Positions 37,915 to 47,121 of a DNA stretch of 64,000 nt are shown here, in pieces. The DNA is taken from the NCBI RefSeq assembly GCF_900313035.1, contig NZ_OMPS01000003.1:241501-305500 (forward strand). Reading direction: 5' to 3'. Every line of letters starts with the position of its first letter. The stretch's first letter is position 1. Source of the DNA: Ruegeria sp. EL01 (lineage in GTDB: Bacteria; Pseudomonadota; Alphaproteobacteria; Rhodobacterales; Rhodobacteraceae). Below the pieces are notes generated by a model, which saw only the letters and a list, made by a program, of their open reading frames with translations, made no database searches and was not told the origin of the DNA. A program made the translations under genes and the position numbers.

Positions 37915-38094
37915 TTGTTTCAATGTAATGTCTGAACGGCAGGCAAAGTGTTTCAGTTGTAGCTGTGTGAAGCACTTCACACAGTCAGCTATATGCTTCC
38001 AAAACATGGGGATTTGCAGCTTGCCCTAGTGCCAAACCGATCCTTGTGAAACAATTGAAACACTAGAGGTCGATTTTGAAATGGCACTGAAACA
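37915..38094. repeat. Five TGAAACA/TGTTTCA boxes in the divergent promoter
   Basis: TGTTTCA at 37916-37922 and 37949-37955, and TGAAACA at 38047-38053, 38056-38062 and 38088-38094: inverted toward each gene. Iterated heptamers of this kind are typical of cooperative regulator binding, for example by an OmpR-type protein. Confidence 0.6.
37963..37984. promoter_or_regulatory. 22-bp palindrome between hydrolase and kinase genes
   Basis: CTGTGTGAAG-CA-CTTCACACAG has perfect 10-bp arms, 96 bp upstream of the hydrolase start. A dimeric regulator site is likely. It could also form an RNA hairpin in a long leader. Confidence 0.65.
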
Positions 38095-38115
38095 ATGATA
38101 TCTTAGAAGATCAGG

Positions 38116-40359
38116 ATGACGATGGGCATGGCGGACGATTTTAAAGAAATCGAGAGGGCGAGAGATCTTCTGCGCGATGCAATCGAGTCTCTCAAGGAAG
38201 GGTTCGCCCTATATGATGACGACCGTCGCCTTGTGATGTTCAACCAGCGGTATGCTGAGATGAACAGGGGGGTCTCCGATTTACTTGAACCCGGTCTGGA
38301 TTGGGAAATACTGATGCGTGAGACAGCGCGCAGAGGTATCTACGCCGATGCCATTGGCAACGAAGAACAGTGGGTTTCAGCCAGGCTGGCCAATGGCATT
38401 GAGTTTATTCAAGATTATGAACTGACAGAAACAGACGGACGAACCTATCTGGTGTCCGTTCATCCCACCCGTTTAGGCGGCTTTGTTGTAACGCGTGAGG
38501 ATATCACCGAAAGAAAACAGGCAGAGGTCGAAGAACGCGACGGCGATCTTCTTATTAGGAAGGTGTTGGACGCCAGCTCGGCTGTGGTGACCATGGCACG
38601 AATTGGTGACGGCCAGATATTGTACCGTACGCCTGCAGCCCTTCAGATGTTCGGACCTTCCAAGTTTGCAAGGGAACATTACGTCAATCCAGACGAACGT
38701 GCAGATTTTGTTACGCTGCTATTGGCGGACGGGCGGGTTGATGATTTCAAGCTTGATTTGTTAGGTGCCAACGGCAACATATTCCCAGCTACAATTTCTT
38801 CGCAACTCATTGATTATAAAGGTGAAGAGGTCATTGTCACCAGTATCATTGACTTAACTATCCAAAAAGAAGCTGACGCTTTGATCAGGCAAGTCTTGGA
38901 AGCTTATCCGGCGGCCATTAACATGACGAATGCTGAAACAGGGGAAATTCTTTTTGCGACGCCGGATATCAAGGCACTCTTTGGCCCAACCCGCAGCTCC
39001 AAATCATATTATGCAGATCCGACCGAGCGGCAGCTTTACCTTGAGGATCTTCGAAAAGCAGGTTCACTCAAAGATCGGCGGATGGAGTTCGTCGATGCGA
39101 ACGGTCGAAAGTTCTGGGTCGCGGATTCGTCGCGTCTTATCGAGTTTAATGGCGAAGAAGTCATCGTTTCCAACATCCGTGATTTAACAGACGACTTGGC
39201 GATCGAAGAAGAGCTTTCCAGGCAAAGAGAGATGCTTTTTCAGAACGAAAAGATGTCCGCACTTGGAGAGTTGCTCGCCGGCGTCGCACACGAACTCAAC
39301 AACCCTCTTTCTGTGGTTGTGGGCCACTCGCTAATGCTGAAAGAGGAAATCACGGACCCGGATTTGACCGTCCGGATTGAGAAGATCAGCAAGTCTGCAG
39401 AACGCTGTGCCAAGATCATCAAGACATTCCTTGCGATGGCGCGTCAGCAACCAAGCAAGATTGAGCCAGTAGATGTTGTTGGTGTCATTGAAACGGCCGC
39501 TGATGTCGTTGGTTATGGCAGCAAATCAGGTAACATCAGTATCAGGCAAAATCTCCCGTCAGATTTACAACCAATTGCCGCAGATGCTGACCAGATTACG
39601 CAGGTCATCATAAATCTCATCATCAACGCTGAACAGGCCATGACGTCATCTGGTCGTGGTGACCTTATTGAATTATCGGCCGATGCAAAGCCTGAGGCAG
39701 GCGTGGTAGAAGTGACGGTCAAAGACAATGGCCCCGGTATTCCCAAATCCATTCGCGCACGAATTTTTGAGCCGTTCTTCACAACCAAGGAAGTCGGTGA
39801 GGGAACGGGGATCGGCCTGGCATTCTGCCACAGGGTCATTCTTTCTCATGGCGGCCAGATCAGGTTCGAACAGACCGAGAATTCCGGCGCCTGTTTCCGC
39901 ATCACATTGCCCATCGCTCATGGCCCGAGATCAGAGGTGGACGAGCCAGTTGAACCGATTCTGACCACAGAAAACCTCAAAGCGTTGGTGGTGGATGATG
40001 AGGTTGAGGTGGGCGAGTTGAATGCTGAAATACTCAGAAAAGAAGGGTTCGAAGTTGATGTCGTTTCGTCAGGTGAAGAGGCTATCAACCGGCTTCGCAC
40101 GGAAAAATACGATATATTCCTGAGCGATTTGAATATGCCGGGTGTCGATGGGCGCAAAATCTACGATGCCTTGGTGACCCATTCCCCAAATATGTTGAAA
40201 CGAACAGCCTATGTCACAGGTGACACGATGGGGCAGAGCTCACAGGAGTTATTAGGAGAATCCGGTTTGCCATATCTTGAGAAACCCGTTTCCCCTTCAG
40301 AACTTAGAATCCTCGTCGGAAAGCTGCTTGCCGACCAGAAGGAAGCATCAGATGGATAA
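38116..40359 (+). CDS. Three-PAS hybrid sensor histidine kinase
   Basis: 747 residues, no membrane segment, so a soluble sensor. Domains: PAS_7-like (about 20-135, [22 protein letters not shown]), two further PAS-like domains (about 150-260 and 265-370), HisKA with His392 in [12 protein letters not shown], HATPase with [27 protein letters not shown], and a C-terminal receiver with Asp671 ([10 protein letters not shown]). It can pass phosphate internally to its receiver or to the response regulator encoded next, which overlaps it by 8 nt. Ligand unknown; PAS domains may bind haem, flavin or small molecules. Confidence 0.93.
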   Translation: MTMGMADDFKEIERARDLLRDAIESLKEGFALYDDDRRLVMFNQRYAEMNRGVSDLLEPGLDWEILMRETARRGIYADAIGNEEQWVSARLANGIEFIQDYELTETDGRTYLVSVHPTRLGGFVVTREDITERKQAEVEERDGDLLIRKVLDASSAVVTMARIGDGQILYRTPAALQMFGPSKFAREHYVNPDERADFVTLLLADGRVDDFKLDLLGANGNIFPATISSQLIDYKGEEVIVTSIIDLTIQKEADALIRQVLEAYPAAINMTNAETGEILFATPDIKALFGPTRSSKSYYADPTERQLYLEDLRKAGSLKDRRMEFVDANGRKFWVADSSRLIEFNGEEVIVSNIRDLTDDLAIEEELSRQREMLFQNEKMSALGELLAGVAHELNNPLSVVVGHSLMLKEEITDPDLTVRIEKISKSAERCAKIIKTFLAMARQQPSKIEPVDVVGVIETAADVVGYGSKSGNISIRQNLPSDLQPIAADADQITQVIINLIINAEQAMTSSGRGDLIELSADAKPEAGVVEVTVKDNGPGIPKSIRARIFEPFFTTKEVGEGTGIGLAFCHRVILSHGGQIRFEQTENSGACFRITLPIAHGPRSEVDEPVEPILTTENLKALVVDDEVEVGELNAEILRKEGFEVDVVSSGEEAINRLRTEKYDIFLSDLNMPGVDGRKIYDALVTHSPNMLKRTAYVTGDTMGQSSQELLGESGLPYLEKPVSPSELRILVGKLLADQKEASDG

Positions 40360-41065
40360 TCAGAAAACCCACATCCTGGTTTGCGATGATGAAATTGACG
40401 TACGTGAAATGCTTCAGGAGTATCTTAGTAAGCGTGGGTACAAGGTTACAGCAGCCTCGGGCGGCGAAGAGCTCAGGGGCATACTTTCTGTAAACACCGT
40501 GGATGTCATCGTTATGGATATCAATATGCCCAAGGAAGATGGTCTTTCAATTCTGAGATCTCTTCGACCGGATGATACAACACCTGTCATAATGCTGACC
40601 GCAGCCGGCGACGTGATTGATCGCGTAATCGGTTTGGAAATGGGGGCAGATGACTATCTTGGCAAACCTGTAGATCTGCGAGAACTCGAGGCCCGGATAA
40701 AGGCGATACATCGGCGTGAATCGATAAACCTAAAGTCGACCACAGGGAACACTGACGGGAATGGGGCTCCTTTTGGGGACTTTATCTTGGATAAAGAGGC
40801 AGCAAAGCTTCTTGCGCCCGATGGCTCAGAAGTCCAGTTAACTGCTATGGAGTATAGCTTGCTCAAGGTCTTTGCGGAAAATAGGGGGCGTGTTCTGAAC
40901 AGAGATCAGCTTTTGGAACAGGCGCATGATCGAACCTGGGATCCGTTCGATCGCAGCATTGATATCAGAATTTCTCGATTGCGCCGGAAACTTGAGCCCA
41001 ATCCAGAAAAGCCGGAAATCATCCGAACAGTGCGTGGGATCGGGTACTTGTATGATCCAAAATGA
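40352..41065 (+). CDS. OmpR-family response regulator
   Basis: 237 residues from the ATG at 40352, overlapping the kinase stop by 8 nt. Receiver domain with acidic pair ILVCDDEIDV, phospho-acceptor Asp56 (VIVMDINMPKEDG) and Lys in YLGKPVDLREL; C-terminal winged helix with LTAMEYSLLKVFAENRGRVLNRDQLLEQ and RTVRGIGYLY. It is the cognate partner of the three-PAS kinase. Binding to the repeated TGAAACA boxes upstream of the kinase is a reasonable guess. Confidence 0.93.
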   Translation: MDNQKTHILVCDDEIDVREMLQEYLSKRGYKVTAASGGEELRGILSVNTVDVIVMDINMPKEDGLSILRSLRPDDTTPVIMLTAAGDVIDRVIGLEMGADDYLGKPVDLRELEARIKAIHRRESINLKSTTGNTDGNGAPFGDFILDKEAAKLLAPDGSEVQLTAMEYSLLKVFAENRGRVLNRDQLLEQAHDRTWDPFDRSIDIRISRLRRKLEPNPEKPEIIRTVRGIGYLYDPK

Positions 41066-41149
41066 TGTCCCCGGCGCGGCTGTACGCCCTGTCGATCAAA
41101 GCCTAGTTTAGAGCGTCCGCGGCATCCGAGCGAACCTCAATTCTGGTTT

Positions 41150-41525
41150 TGGTGTTAACCCATGGATAGAAGCCGCTAGGATGAACACGTACCTCACTTT
41201 GCACCTCTGGCGAAGTACGCGGTGGCCTTTCTTAAGGTGTCACGCTGCTCGGTGACGCGGGCCAGTTCTCTCTTAAGCCTTCTGACCTCGGCATCTTGGT
41301 CCGTATACCTCCGTGGCGTCGCAAACTGGGCCATCCAAGTGTACAGAGATTTGGTGCTCATCCCGAGCCGTTCGGCCACATCTTTGACCGAATAACCCCG
41401 CTCCGTGACCTGCGCGCCCGCGTCGGTCTTGAACTCATCTGACTAGCGAATTTGGCCCGACATCCGTGTCTTCCTTTGCTTCCAAAGTTACCAGGCAAAG
41501 CGTCTACAAATCTAGGGGCACCTCA
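41150..41525 (-). pseudogene. IS3-family element remnant
   Basis: From the left end TGAGGTGCCCC (minus strand, 41525 downward) comes an OrfA that starts MSGQIR and then meets TAG at 41443-41445 where relatives have Tyr, then continues SDEFKTD, GYSVKDVAERLGMSTKSLY and a leucine-zipper-like ELARVTEQRDTLRKATAYFA. Soon after OrfA, the frame shifts to RVHPSGFYPW, the N-terminal motif of OrfB, but about 25-30 intervening residues and all the DDE domain are missing. No right inverted repeat was found. Dead element. Confidence 0.8.
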
Positions 41526-41556
41526 GTTAGCCGTCACCCTTGATAGTCGCCCACAT

Positions 41557-41586
41557 AAAAGACCCGCCTGGTGGACGGGTCTTTTA
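41557..41586 (-). terminator. Rho-independent terminator of clpB
   Basis: AAAAGACCCG and CGGGTCTTTT form a 10-bp stem with a 9-nt loop, reading into a T run on the minus strand just after the clpB stop. Confidence 0.85.
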
Positions 41587-41601
41587 GAATTCAGGCTGTG
41601 A

Positions 41602-44220
41602 TCAATGCACGACAGCATCGTCCGGACGCGGTCGCTCGGATGTGCCCAATCGATCGCCGATGATCAGACCTTCGGGTCCGGCTGTGACTGGCACCGTCTC
41701 GCCATCCTTGATCTCACCAGCCAGCAGCGCCTCGGCCAGCGGGTTTTGCAAGGCGCGCTGGATCACGCGTTTCAGCGGTCGCGCACCGAAGACCGGGTCA
41801 TAGCCTTCGTCGGCCAGCCATTCTTTGGCAGCGCCATCCAGGACCAGCTCGATCTTGCGAGCGGCCAGGCGTTTCTGCAAACGCGCCATCTGGATATCGA
41901 CAATGCCATCCATATCGCCCCGCTTGAGCCGGTCGAAGATGATCGTCTCATCCAGACGGTTCAGGAACTCGGGCCGGAAATGCGCTCGGACTGCGTCCAT
42001 CACATCCCGCCGCGCCTGCGCGCTGTCGGCGCCCTCGGGCAACTGGCTGAGCGCCTGTGAGCCAAGGTTCGACGTCAAGATGATCAGCGTCTGTTTGAAG
42101 TCTACAGTGCGGCCCTGACCATCGGTCAGAACGCCATCATCCAAGACCTGCAAAAGTACGTTGAACACATCCGGGTGCGCTTTTTCGACCTCATCGAACA
42201 GCACCACCTGATAGGGCCTGCGCCGCACGGCTTCGGTCAAAACACCGCCTTCGTCATATCCGACATAACCCGGAGGAGCACCGATCAGACGGGCGACTGC
42301 GTGTTTCTCCATGAACTCGGACATATCGATGCGCACCATCGCGTTGTCGTCATCAAACAGGAAATTCGCCACGGCCTTGGTCAGCTCGGTCTTACCCACG
42401 CCAGTGGGCCCGAGGAACAGGAACGACCCCAGCGGACGGCCTTCGTCGTTCAGACCGGCGCGCGCACGGCGTACGGCGTTGGAAACGGCAGTGACCGCCG
42501 CATCCTGACCGATGACGCGCCCATGCAGATCGTCTTCCATCCGCAGCAGTTTCTCGCGTTCGCCTTCCAGCATTTTCGAGGTCGGAATACCCGTCCAGCG
42601 TTCCACAACGCTGGCGATCTGTTCCGGACGCACCGTTTCCTCGGCCATCATCTGGCTGCTTTCGGCGTTTTCGGCCTCGGTCAGCTTTTTCTCAAGCTCG
42701 GGGATGACGCCATATGACAGCTCCCCTGCTTTGGCGAGGTTGCCTTCACGCTTGGCGATCTCAAGATCAGCGCGCGCCTTGTCGAGTTGTTCCTTCAGAT
42801 CGCGGGCGCCGGCAAGTTTGTCGCGTTCGGCCTGCCATTGCGCAGTCATCTCAGCAGATTTCTCCTGCAGATCGGCCAGATCCTTTTGCAAGGTTTCCAG
42901 TCGATCCTTCGAGGCCGCGTCATCTTCCAGCTTTAACGCTTCTTCCTCGATCTGCATCTGTAGAATCTGGCGATCCAGTTGATCGAGCTCTTCGGGCTTA
43001 CTGTCCACTTCCATCCGCAGGCGGGCCGATGCCTCATCGACAAGGTCGATGGCTTTGTCGGGAAGGAAGCGGTCGGTGATGTAGCGATGCGACAAGGTCG
43101 CCGCCGACACCAAAGCCGAGTCCGAGATGCGCACACCATGGTGTAGCTCGTACTTTTCCTTGATGCCGCGCAGGATGCTGATCGTGTCCTCAACTGTCGG
43201 TTCCTGCACCACAACGGGTTGGAACCGGCGTGCAAGGGCCGCGTCTTTTTCGACGTATTTACGGTACTCATCCAGCGTGGTCGCGCCGATACAATGCAGC
43301 TCACCCCGGGCAAGCGCGGGCTTGATCAGGTTGGCGGCGTCCATCGCACCATCGGATTTACCGGCGCCGACCAGCGTGTGCATTTCATCAATGAACAGGA
43401 TGATCTCACCGGCGGCCTCGGTGACTTCGGTCAGAACCGCCTTGAGGCGTTCCTCGAACTCACCGCGATACTTCGCACCGGCAATCAGCGCACCCATGTC
43501 CAGCGCGAGCAGCTTCTTGTCCTTCAGCGATTCCGGCACGTCACCGTTTATGATGCGCAGGGCCATGCCCTCGGCAATCGCGGTTTTACCGACGCCGGGC
43601 TCGCCGATCAGAACCGGATTGTTCTTGGTGCGGCGCGACAGGACCTGCATCGAGCGGCGAATTTCTTCATCCCGCCCGATGATCGGATCGATTTTACCCT
43701 CAGCCGCAGCCTCGGTCAGATCGCGCGCGTATTTCTTGAGCGCGTCATAGCCTTCTTCCGCCGACGCGGTATCCGCAGTGCGACCCTTGCGGATGTCATT
43801 GATCGCCTCATTGAGTTTCTGGGCAGAGACCGCACCAGCATCCAGCGCCTCTTTGGCTTTGGATTTCACCATGCACAGCGCCATCAACACCCGTTCGACC
43901 GGCACAAAGCTGTCACCCGCCTTGGTGGCGATTTTCGTGGCCTCGTCCAGAACTTTGGCGGTCTGGCCGTCCATGTAGATCTGGCTGGCATCGCCGCTGA
44001 CCTTTGGGATTTTGCTCATCGCCGCATCCAGCGCCTCGACCACCCGGCTGGGCGCGCCACCAGCGCGGGTGATCAGGTTGCTGGCCAGCCCCTGATCATC
44101 ATCCATCAATGCTTTCAAAATATGCTCGGGTGCCAGTCTCTGGTGCCCTTCGCGCAGCGCAATCGTTTGCGCCGCCTGCACGAATCCCCGTGCCCGCTCG
44201 GTGAACTTGTTTAAGTCCAT
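41602..44220 (-). CDS. clpB: ATP-dependent disaggregase ClpB
   Basis: 872 residues from the ATG at 44220 ([20 protein letters not shown]) after AAAAGGAGA. Two AAA+ modules: Walker [10 protein letters not shown] and [10 protein letters not shown] with matching Walker B, and a coiled-coil middle domain (about 400-530) that distinguishes ClpB from ClpA. The N-terminal Clp repeat domain is present. It resolves protein aggregates with DnaK. A sigma-32-like promoter lies about 80-105 nt upstream. Confidence 0.97.
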   Translation of the reverse strand: MDLNKFTERARGFVQAAQTIALREGHQRLAPEHILKALMDDDQGLASNLITRAGGAPSRVVEALDAAMSKIPKVSGDASQIYMDGQTAKVLDEATKIATKAGDSFVPVERVLMALCMVKSKAKEALDAGAVSAQKLNEAINDIRKGRTADTASAEEGYDALKKYARDLTEAAAEGKIDPIIGRDEEIRRSMQVLSRRTKNNPVLIGEPGVGKTAIAEGMALRIINGDVPESLKDKKLLALDMGALIAGAKYRGEFEERLKAVLTEVTEAAGEIILFIDEMHTLVGAGKSDGAMDAANLIKPALARGELHCIGATTLDEYRKYVEKDAALARRFQPVVVQEPTVEDTISILRGIKEKYELHHGVRISDSALVSAATLSHRYITDRFLPDKAIDLVDEASARLRMEVDSKPEELDQLDRQILQMQIEEEALKLEDDAASKDRLETLQKDLADLQEKSAEMTAQWQAERDKLAGARDLKEQLDKARADLEIAKREGNLAKAGELSYGVIPELEKKLTEAENAESSQMMAEETVRPEQIASVVERWTGIPTSKMLEGEREKLLRMEDDLHGRVIGQDAAVTAVSNAVRRARAGLNDEGRPLGSFLFLGPTGVGKTELTKAVANFLFDDDNAMVRIDMSEFMEKHAVARLIGAPPGYVGYDEGGVLTEAVRRRPYQVVLFDEVEKAHPDVFNVLLQVLDDGVLTDGQGRTVDFKQTLIILTSNLGSQALSQLPEGADSAQARRDVMDAVRAHFRPEFLNRLDETIIFDRLKRGDMDGIVDIQMARLQKRLAARKIELVLDGAAKEWLADEGYDPVFGARPLKRVIQRALQNPLAEALLAGEIKDGETVPVTAGPEGLIIGDRLGTSERPRPDDAVVH

Positions 44221-44296
44221 AGCTATTCTCCTTTTCAAAGCGCCCTATGTGCGAAGCGCCCGCTTGGCAGCGCGCTTCTGTCTGGGCCTCACATTC

Positions 44297-44325
44297 AATC
44301 TGGGAAATATCTTGGCCGGTTCAAG
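44297..44325 (-). promoter_or_regulatory. Sigma-32-like heat-shock promoter of clpB
   Basis: On the minus strand CTTGAAC (44325-44319) and CCCAGATT (44304-44297) are separated by 14 nt, close to the RpoH consensus CTTGAA-N13-CCCCATNT, and lie 77 nt upstream of the clpB ATG. Confidence 0.65.
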
Positions 44326-44348
44326 AGGCTAGGACACAGAATCCGGCC

Positions 44349-44666
44349 CTATTCGCGCTGTATCGTATAGACCGTGTAGCCACCGGTTTCAGCCACCTGC
44401 ACCGCACCCTGTGCATCCACCAACGATTGCGCCGCAGCGCTGCCTGTTGGGCACGAGACAAGATCTGCGGTGTGATCAAGGAAATTGCCTGTAATTGCTG
44501 TCTCGCCCGTCAGCTGGCACCAATCATCCTCGGACCGATAACCACCTACAAGGCGCAGGTCGTCGTTTGTAGGTGCGGGGGCAGCGCCTGTGTCCGACGT
44601 GCCGGTTGGCGTTTCGTCACAAGCAGCCAATGCCAGCACTGCACCCAGCAAAACCAGTATCTTCAT
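44349..44666 (-). CDS. Small lipoprotein of unknown function
   Basis: 105 residues with signal peptide and lipobox (MKILVLLGAVLALAAC), then a low-complexity linker rich in T, G, A and P and a small domain with two further Cys (EDDWCQLTGE, LVSCPTG) that could form a disulfide. No family recognised. It has the same orientation as clpB and lies upstream of its promoter. Confidence 0.7.
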   Translation of the reverse strand: MKILVLLGAVLALAACDETPTGTSDTGAAPAPTNDDLRLVGGYRSEDDWCQLTGETAITGNFLDHTADLVSCPTGSAAAQSLVDAQGAVQVAETGGYTVYTIQRE

Positions 44667-44806
44667 ATCCTGTCCCTTTTAAGCTTTTTGCTTTGAATTG
44701 GCACCACCATAGCACAGTTTCAAATCCGTGGCGGCAACCAACCCGCATGGACACAAGCGCCTGAACCCGCTAGGACGCAGACGTTTGCCAAAAAGGAGCG
44801 TGCCCC

Positions 44807-45511
44807 ATGTCCGATGACCGTCTGATCGTTGCCCTTGATGTTCCCAACGCCCTGCAAGGGCTGGCCATGGCCGAACGGTTGGGTGACACCGTATCGTTCT
44901 ACAAGATCGGGCTGGGCATGCTGACCGGCGGGGGCTTGGCGTTGGCCAATGAACTGAAACAGGATCACGGCAAGCGCATCTTTCTGGACATGAAACTGTT
45001 CGACATTGGCAACACCGTCGAAAACGCCGTGCGCGGGTTGGCGCAGTTTGATCTGGATTTCCTGACCGTACATGGCGACCCGCACGTGGTGCGCGCAGCA
45101 AAAGAGGGCGCCTCGGGCAAGGACCTGAAAATACTGGCAGTCACCATCCTGACGTCGCTGAACCGCGATGATCTGGATGCCAGCCTGTTGAAACCGGGCG
45201 ACGTTCAGGATCTTGTTGTCGAACGTGCGGCCAAAGCGCTCAAGGCCGGGGCAGATGGCGTGATTGCCAGCCCGCAAGAGGCCGCTTTGATCCGCGCCCT
45301 TCCGCAGGCCGAGGGTCGCCTGATTGTCACCCCTGGCGTGCGGCCGACAGGCGCGGCTTTGGGTGACCAGAAACGCGTGGCAACCCCTGCCAGTGCCATC
45401 GGAGACGGGGCAGATCACATCGTTGTCGGGCGCCCGATCTATCAGGCGGACGACCCCAGAGCGGCGGCACAGGCGGTTCTTAATGAGCTAAATTCTTTGA
45501 CACGGCACTGA
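44807..45511 (+). CDS. pyrF: Orotidine 5'-phosphate decarboxylase
   Basis: 234 residues. It makes UMP from OMP in pyrimidine synthesis. The catalytic motif is FLDMKLFDIGNTV (Asp-x-Lys-x-x-Asp-Ile), with VALDVPN at the start and GVRPTGAALGDQKRV, IVVGRPIYQA binding the phosphate. AAGGAGCGTGCCCC precedes the ATG. It is transcribed alone; downstream are a palindrome and a candidate sRNA. Confidence 0.97.
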   Translation: MSDDRLIVALDVPNALQGLAMAERLGDTVSFYKIGLGMLTGGGLALANELKQDHGKRIFLDMKLFDIGNTVENAVRGLAQFDLDFLTVHGDPHVVRAAKEGASGKDLKILAVTILTSLNRDDLDASLLKPGDVQDLVVERAAKALKAGADGVIASPQEAALIRALPQAEGRLIVTPGVRPTGAALGDQKRVATPASAIGDGADHIVVGRPIYQADDPRAAAQAVLNELNSLTRH

Positions 45512-45561
45512 ACGCGTCTGGGAATCACCGGGCCAAAAGACCGGGAAACATCCACGAAATC

Positions 45562-45576
45562 TTGACGTTACGTCAA
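45562..45576. promoter_or_regulatory. Palindrome upstream of the candidate sRNA
   Basis: TTGACG-TTA-CGTCAA, perfect 6-bp arms. It sits about 90 bp before the TTGAAC element of the sRNA promoter, so it may control that RNA, or belong to the pyrF 3' region. Confidence 0.45.
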
Positions 45577-45680
45577 TTTCAAGCAATTCATGCGGGATTT
45601 CCCCTGTGCCCCAAAATACACATGAGAATCCCAAGTTTTAAGGTCGCGCCGCTTGAACCTATCTAAATATAGAGAATTAC

Positions 45681-45769
45681 GGGATTCTAGGAGCGAGACA
45701 CTCCCCAACGAACCGTTTCTTCCTGAGGTTCGTTACTTTCCCCCCGCCTACTTGCGGGGGGTTTTCTTT
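45681..45769 (+). ncRNA. Candidate sRNA with three hairpins
   Basis: About 85-90 nt. Hairpin 1 GGAG/CTCC (45690-45704); hairpin 2 AACGAACC/GGTTCGTT (45707-45734) with a pyrimidine-rich 12-nt loop containing TTCTTCC, complementary to Shine-Dalgarno sequences; hairpin 3 CCCCCCGC/GCGGGGGG (45740-45761) with TTTTCTTT, a very strong terminator. A possible -35 TTGAAC is at 45653-45658 with a GAATTA-like -10 near 45674. It is 170 nt past the pyrF stop, with no open frame, so an independent regulatory RNA is likely. Confidence 0.6.
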
Positions 45770-45864
45770 CTGAGCAGTTTGGCAGATTTGCAGGACCTTT
45801 GATCACTGGAAATCAGTGGTATAAGGAACTGCCAGAACTATCCGCGGAACGTGTGAGAACGCAG

Positions 45865-47118
45865 ATGCCCGGTCTTTGCCGAGATTGCCTGACCTCTTTG
45901 ACAGACGAACGGCGCTGCTCGTCCTGCGGCAGCCCTCGCGTTACATCGCATGTCGAACTGTTTGACCTGTCAATCGCCCATATGGATTGTGACGCCTTCT
46001 ACGCCTCGGTCGAAAAGCGTGACAATCCCGACCTGGTGGACAAAGCGGTTATTATCGGGGGCGGCAAACGGGGCGTCGTTTCCACAGCCTGCTATGTGGC
46101 AAGGATTCGAGGCGTGCGGTCGGCCATGCCGATGTTCAAGGCCTTGCAGCTTTGCCCCGACGCCGTGGTGATCAAACCGCGCATATCGGTCTATGCCGAA
46201 GTGTCACGCGATATCCGAGCGATGATGAATGAGTTGACCCCGGATGTGGAGCCGCTGTCGCTGGACGAGGCTTTCATGGATTTGTCCGGGACCAAGCGCC
46301 TGCATGGTGCACCGCCTGCGATTATGCTGGCGCATTTGGTCAAGCGAATGAAGAATGAGTTGGGGCTTACCGGGTCGATCGGGCTGAGTCACAACAAGTT
46401 TTTGGCCAAGGTCGCGTCCGACCTCGACAAACCACGCGGATTCTCGGTGATCGGCGAGGCCGAGACGGCGGAGTTTCTGCATGACAAGCCGGTGAGGCTG
46501 ATCTGGGGGATTGGTCCGGCCGCGCAGGAATCTCTTGAGCGCGCCGGAATTCGGGCCTTTTCTGATTTACTGCGCTGGGATCAGGAGGCGCTGACCGCCC
46601 GCTTCGGATCCATGGGCTATCGACTGTGGCATTTGGCGCGCGGGCAAGACCAACGCCGCGTCTCTGCGCATGAGCCGATGAAGTCGATCAGCAACGAGAC
46701 GACATTCTTCGAGGACACAGCAAGTCTGGACATTCTGGACGGCCACATCTGGCGCATGGCTCTGAAAGTTTCAGACCGGGCCAAGGCCAAAGGGTTGGCA
46801 GGCCGGGTTGTCACGCTGAAGCTGAAGAAGGCCAATCACAAAACCCTGACGCGCCGCGTGTCTTTGCGGGATGCAACCCAGATCGCGGACCGGATCTACC
46901 GAACAGCACGGGGCTTGTTTGATCAGGTCGGTGATCAAGGGCCTTACCGTTTGTTGGGGTGTGGCTTGTCAGACTTATGCTCAGCCGACCAAGCCGATAT
47001 CTCAGGTGATTTGCTTGACCCTGACGCCGTCCGCAGGTCGCAAGCCGAACGGGCCACGGATGAGATACGCCAGAAATTCGGGACAGATGCCATCGTGAAG
47101 GGGCGCGCACTACGGTGA
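45865..47118 (+). CDS. dinB: DNA polymerase IV (DinB), with N-terminal Cys pairs
   Basis: 417 residues from the ATG at 45865. Y-family polymerase for translesion synthesis. Catalytic Asp41 and Asp43 in HMDCDAFYASVEK and LSLDEAFMDLSG; YVARIRGVRSAMPM finger region; GIGPAAQESLERAG helix-hairpin-helix; little-finger segment LKLKKANHKTLTRR. Before the polymerase there is a short CRDC...CSSC segment (Cys5, 8, 18, 21) that could bind zinc, absent from the E. coli enzyme. The frame is open 22 codons further upstream. Confidence 0.93.
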   Translation: MPGLCRDCLTSLTDERRCSSCGSPRVTSHVELFDLSIAHMDCDAFYASVEKRDNPDLVDKAVIIGGGKRGVVSTACYVARIRGVRSAMPMFKALQLCPDAVVIKPRISVYAEVSRDIRAMMNELTPDVEPLSLDEAFMDLSGTKRLHGAPPAIMLAHLVKRMKNELGLTGSIGLSHNKFLAKVASDLDKPRGFSVIGEAETAEFLHDKPVRLIWGIGPAAQESLERAGIRAFSDLLRWDQEALTARFGSMGYRLWHLARGQDQRRVSAHEPMKSISNETTFFEDTASLDILDGHIWRMALKVSDRAKAKGLAGRVVTLKLKKANHKTLTRRVSLRDATQIADRIYRTARGLFDQVGDQGPYRLLGCGLSDLCSADQADISGDLLDPDAVRRSQAERATDEIRQKFGTDAIVKGRALR

Positions 47119-47121
47119 AGT

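Noticed and set aside
43219-44214. 331-codon plus-strand frame
   Set aside because: Antisense shadow of clpB.
45707-45734. AACGAACC/GGTTCGTT as a LexA site
   Set aside because: The arms face each other with a 12-nt loop; it is an RNA-like hairpin rather than the direct GTTC-N7-GTTC repeat.
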